Notes under the pieces: model-generated
The model's input: the letters and a program-made list of their open reading frames with translations, nothing else
What the model was told of the DNA's origin: nothing
The model's database searches: none
Position numbers and translations under genes: made by a program
From: Nemertoderma westbladi
Taxonomy: Eukaryota > Xenacoelomorpha > Nemertodermatida > Nemertodermatidae
DNA length: 64,000 bases
Assembly (NCBI GenBank): GCA_032718475.1
Contig: JAUCBJ010007118.1
Span: forward strand, 1 to 64,000
Direction: 5' to 3'
Part shown: one piece after another, positions 60,580 through 64,000 of the stretch
Layout of the letters: the number at the start of each line of letters is the position of its first letter
Numbering within the stretch: position 1 is the stretch's first letter

Positions 60580-61160
60580 TGGCGGTGTGCCGGTAGAGCC
60601 TCATCATCACATGATCTGCTATCACCTTTGTACTTGCTGAGCTGTCCCTATTCATTTTTTATGGATATTTTAGCGTATTTTCTGCAATTTGCTAATTTTG
60701 ATTAATTTCTTGGAATGATTTGCTAGTGCGATTACTCTTGATTGTGTTTCTCAATTAATTCCTTCGATTACTGCTAATTACAACTGGAACTATGATTTCT
60801 ACCTTTTGATTAATGGTTCTATGTGATTCCTTTCTGCGCAATAATCCTAAGGGATTTCTGAGACTGTCAGACTTTGTGATTTGCATGCGCCGCTACGGTA
60901 GTTATTAGCATAATGGAGGGCTAAGGTGCCAGTGGGCGGTGGGCACATCGGGGGGTTGAGCGACTAGGGAGAGCGGAGGATTCAAAGACGGGCAACGCTG
61001 GCGGGGGTCACCGTTGCGGGCGGGCATTTGCACTGTAACACGCAGACCATTCGCCGGTACAGTAACTAGGGGGCTGATGATCCAGGTTTTGTCTCTATTT
61101 AGTATTAGGGGGGCAGGAATCGGGTTAGTTAGGAATCCTAGATGTATCCGGGAGAGGCCT

Positions 61161-61334
61161 GCGCGTATTACTGATAAACAACCGCGACCTCTATACTAAC
61201 AGCAGAACTGTTGAACAGACAAATACCCGTTAATATCCCTCTGTCAACCTAATAAGTTCTCGTCTAACCAATAAGACACAAAGACGGTTCTGCTGTTAGT
61301 ATAGAGGTCGCGGTTGTTTATCAGTAATACGCGC
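61161..61334. repeat. Perfect 48-bp inverted repeat, 78-bp spacer
   Basis: GCGCGTATTACTGATAAACA at 61161 through CAGCAGAAC at 61208 is exactly complementary to 61287-61334. The spacer has no tRNA-like boxes. Confidence 0.95.
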
Positions 61335-62512
61335 ATTATTGGCTGTTGCTTGCAGCAGTCAATAGTGTATTCTTAGGCTGATTAGTAGTATCACAGTATT
61401 AAGTAATAAGTTAGAGCACGTGATCGTCTGCTGTAGGCTATAGGCTAGCGTACGGTAGAACACATAGTGTACTTTTAGGCTGTTAGTTTAGATTACTGTA
61501 TTCACTGGCTGCGTACAATAGTACAGTAGTACATTAGGCTGATTGCTGTTACTGTGTACGGTAGAAGGGACATTTGTTTTGCCGTACCACATACAGTATC
61601 ATTAGGCTGTTAGGTTGGTGTACTGTTTTACTTACTGTACTGCGTACAGTGGATGTACGGTAGTGCGTTTTTACTAATTGCGAATACAGCAGTTCCTTAG
61701 GCCTTAGGGCAAACAGTAATTAGTAAGTTTTTGAAAATTTTAGCTAGGTTTGCGAGAATTCAGTTTCGGTCAAAATTATTTTGTAAAATTCTAGAGTTTT
61801 GTACCGGTATGTTAGGTAACCGCTTAGTTATTTTATACCATCTGGAGATACATGGCAAGACGGAACTTCTGAGTTTGGGGTTCGTGTGGGTCTGCGGGTT
61901 CGGTTTGCAATCAGCGAAGGGCCTGAATCTTTGGACGCGGACGTGGAATCTCACAGCAAACAAGGTTAGTTGTTCTGTTGGCACCAGTGTGTTTGTGGAA
62001 GCAGTAAAAAATTATCGGTTGTTTAACTGCGAAGCTGAACTCAATTTATTAGTTAGGTTATTTAGGTTTAGCCGGCCATGGTTTTTTGAATCGCTCAAGT
62101 TAGAGAGAGAGTTAGAGAGAGTCGCAACCCGAAGATGTAGCCACGCGCTAGTGGATACATATAATATTTGAAACTAAAATTACGTTGATTAGAGCTATAT
62201 ATATATAAAATTAGAAATATTCGGGTGGCAAGTTTATTTTGAATATTTTGTATTAGATTCAGAGTTATTTTGTGCTATACCGGTATTTAATACTATATAG
62301 TAGCTATATAATAATATTTTTGTTTAAATATTGTGCTATTATTTGCTATAACTATACCCCATTAAATTCACAATATTGCATTGCGAATTTATTTTGACAT
62401 TTTGGACCAACTGATTATTTGACAAATAATTTGACCGTATTTCGGTTAAATTATAATTATATCTCGAACTTTTGCGAGATATTTTTGCCGGAAGGCAAAC
62501 ATTACTTAGACT

Positions 62513-64000
62513 ATGAGTGTCTCAGACAAAGAGGCACTAGAGGACAGCTATGAGACGGCGGCTGGACCGCCGACTGACGATAGCGTCAATATTACTGTTG
62601 ACGACAATGCCGACTATGACGACGCAGCGAGCGACGCTGACGTAAGTGAACAGGAGGACGAGACAGTGACTAGTGAGGAAGAACAGCAGCATCAAGTAAT
62701 AGTATTAGGATCCCCTACCGCTATTGTAAGGAAGGACTGTACGGCAGCCCGGACAGAGGTGAGTGATAGGGAGGGTAGTGTAGCAGAAGCGAGAGCCCGG
62801 AGCCCGGTTTCCAGACCTGTGGGTATGGTAAGTGCCGTGGTCCCGACGGCTGTTAGGAGTACCCGTAGTTCCCGAAATAATCCTTCAAGTCCACCGAGTG
62901 TAAGTCAGGTAAGTGATAGAGAGTTCGACATTGCGATAAAGAAGAAACTTCGCGCGCACGCCGGACATATAACCCGGACGGCGGACAAGGTAAGGAAAAT
63001 GTTAGCCGACTCAGCGAACTTCGGGAGGGTAGAGTTAGCAGAGATTAGAAGAGGATACAACTCAGCGTTATTCAAGCAGACGGAGGAGCTTGCAGTCCTA
63101 GCGAAGAAGGCAGTAGAGTCTCAGTCGAGCGACGTGGCGACGAGGATTTACGACAGGGTCTTAGCAGCCTTGTTGGAGCACCGCGAGTTATCGGAGCGAT
63201 TCCGACGAGTTAGGACGGAGAACTGGCTGCTATGGGCATCACAAACGCAGGCGACTCAGGTGAGTGACGCAGAGTTGAGAGACTTAGTGGAGCGGGAAGA
63301 GATCCAAGATAAAGAAGAGCGCCGTTATCAAAGGGAAGTTACTAGCTGGCTGATGCAGAATGGAGTGGTGGTACCAGGCCAGGTGCTACCGACAACGGAG
63401 AACATCCAACAGAGGACGTTGACTCCACCCGACGACGCATCCAGAGACAGCGGCGATTCCCAGGTTAGTCACGCGCGAGGTAAGGTTATATGTGCTAGAT
63501 CCCTTGTTTCGCACAACTCGGCGGAGGAGAGAAGACGCCGACTGGACGAACAACAGGCGGAAGTTTTGCGTGCATCGGAAGCACGGAAGGAAGCCGAGCG
63601 GGAACGCGAGCGCACGCGAAAGTTGGACGCGGAGTTGCGAGAGTTGGAAGAAATAAGTAAGCGCGAATGGGCGGAACGCGAGCAAAGGGAGCGCGAGCTT
63701 CAAGCCGAACGCGAGCGTAAGGAACGCGAGCTTCAAGCCGAACGCGAGCGCAAGGAACTCGAGCTTCAAGCCGAACGCAAGCGCAAGGAACTCGAGCGGG
63801 AACAGAAGGAACGCGAGCTTCAACTCGAACGCGAGCGCAAGGAACGCGAACTCGAAATCGAGAAAAGAAGATGCGCATTGTATGAAGAGAAGGCGCGAGT
63901 GGAAGAAGAGAGCGCAGCACGACGAGCGAGGGAAGAAGAAGAACGCAAACTGGCGCAGTTGGAAAGTGCGAGATTAAGTTTAGAGAGCGAAGAACGGACT
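62513..64000 (+). CDS. Gag-like protein of an LTR retrotransposon (BEL/Pao-like?), partial
   Basis: An uninterrupted frame of 496 codons starts at ATG 62513 (in-frame TAG two codons upstream; A at -3) and leaves the window still open. Residues 1-70 are acidic (DDNADYDDAASDADVSEQED) and 75-140 Ser/Arg/Pro-rich. Residues about 143-240 are helical (KKKLRAHAGHITRTADKVRK, LAEIRRGYNSALFKQTEELA, LLEHRELSERFRRV), similar in style to the N-terminal helical domain of BEL/Pao Gag. From about 340 on there is a highly charged coiled coil with 11-residue repeats (KERELQAERER). No zinc knuckle, protease or RT is inside the window, so the family is an inference; a host coiled-coil protein is possible. VSD-type words repeat and overlap consensus splice donors. 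Confidence 0.55.
   Translation, partial: MSVSDKEALEDSYETAAGPPTDDSVNITVDDNADYDDAASDADVSEQEDETVTSEEEQQHQVIVLGSPTAIVRKDCTAARTEVSDREGSVAEARARSPVSRPVGMVSAVVPTAVRSTRSSRNNPSSPPSVSQVSDREFDIAIKKKLRAHAGHITRTADKVRKMLADSANFGRVELAEIRRGYNSALFKQTEELAVLAKKAVESQSSDVATRIYDRVLAALLEHRELSERFRRVRTENWLLWASQTQATQVSDAELRDLVEREEIQDKEERRYQREVTSWLMQNGVVVPGQVLPTTENIQQRTLTPPDDASRDSGDSQVSHARGKVICARSLVSHNSAEERRRRLDEQQAEVLRASEARKEAERERERTRKLDAELRELEEISKREWAEREQRERELQAERERKERELQAERERKELELQAERKRKELEREQKERELQLERERKERELEIEKRRCALYEEKARVEEESAARRAREEEERKLAQLESARLSLESEERT

Larger units (their letters stand above)
60161..62512. other. Possible leader or LTR region upstream of the gag-like frame
   Basis: There is no confident gene. 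A TATAAAT (60573-60579) follows a CAAT-rich, GC-richer stretch and could be a promoter. A 48-bp perfect inverted repeat lies at 61161-61334, and TTAGGCTG-containing words recur at 61371, 61467, 61532 and 61603. A 146-codon frame at 61731-62171 has no recognisable feature. If the downstream frame is a retroelement gag, part of this stretch should be its 5' LTR, but the second LTR would lie outside the window. Confidence 0.4.

Noticed and set aside
63386-63920. Minus-strand frames of 141-145 codons opposite the coiled-coil region
   Set aside because: They are shadows of the plus-strand charged repeats (Leu/Ala/Arg/Val-rich mirror of Glu/Arg codons).

Overview
The window looks like repeat-dominated intergenic or heterochromatic DNA from an animal nuclear genome. 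It is AT-rich and holds no recognisable host gene. It carries non-LTR retrotransposons of at least four kinds, a tRNA-derived SINE, DNA transposons with TTAA and TA target duplications, and a likely LTR-retrotransposon gag frame. The mix fits a marine invertebrate or basal deuterostome, but I cannot name the species from sequence alone. Roughly 24 kb of the 64 kb is tandem satellite or minisatellite.

Layout. 1-8745: a 54-bp satellite (about 145 copies), then a 30-bp minisatellite. 9290-12384: a LINE scrap, a perfect 150-bp tandem duplication, and a 333-bp higher-order repeat. 12652-17863: a 46-bp satellite broken by LINE-A (13264-16290, minus strand, 5' end inverted) and by a short LINE 3' end. 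17864-18965: a dispersed element with an expanded 64-bp array inside; an unexpanded relative lies at 48885-49370. 19510-37330: a 35-bp satellite split by a 7.6-kb nested stack (LINE-B, plus strand). The stack holds a third LINE 3' end, an L2/CR1-type LINE and copy A of a 2.9-kb element of unknown class. 37502-38768: a piggyBac-like non-autonomous element. 39850-41013: a homogeneous 24-bp array. 41681-45535: decayed LINE pieces and a SINE with a perfect target-site duplication. 46190-49790: degenerate repeats, a near-perfect 244-bp-arm palindrome around a tRNA-like core, and a 53-bp repeat. 50645-57656: LINE-C (minus strand), interrupted by copy B of the unknown element and by a 700-bp Tc1/mariner-like MITE. 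59485-60072: an unrecognised 195-codon frame. 62513-64000: a 496-codon open frame that runs off the window, with a long charged coiled coil, probably a retroelement gag.

Most interesting: the unclassified element at 30639-33545 and 51089-54118. Both copies sit in unrelated LINE coding sequence at the same heptamer TCTTGTT. The empty site can be read from a sister LINE copy in this same window, and it shows no target duplication beyond one ambiguous G. No transposase is visible, so it looks like a non-autonomous, target-selective element.

The retroelements are mostly broken, so little here acts together as a pathway. The arrangement reads as a record of insertions: satellites first, LINE-A and LINE-B into satellites, then the unknown element, MITE and SINE into LINEs. 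LINE-A, LINE-B and LINE-C are labels used only in this annotation. All comparisons are by eye, without alignment or database search.
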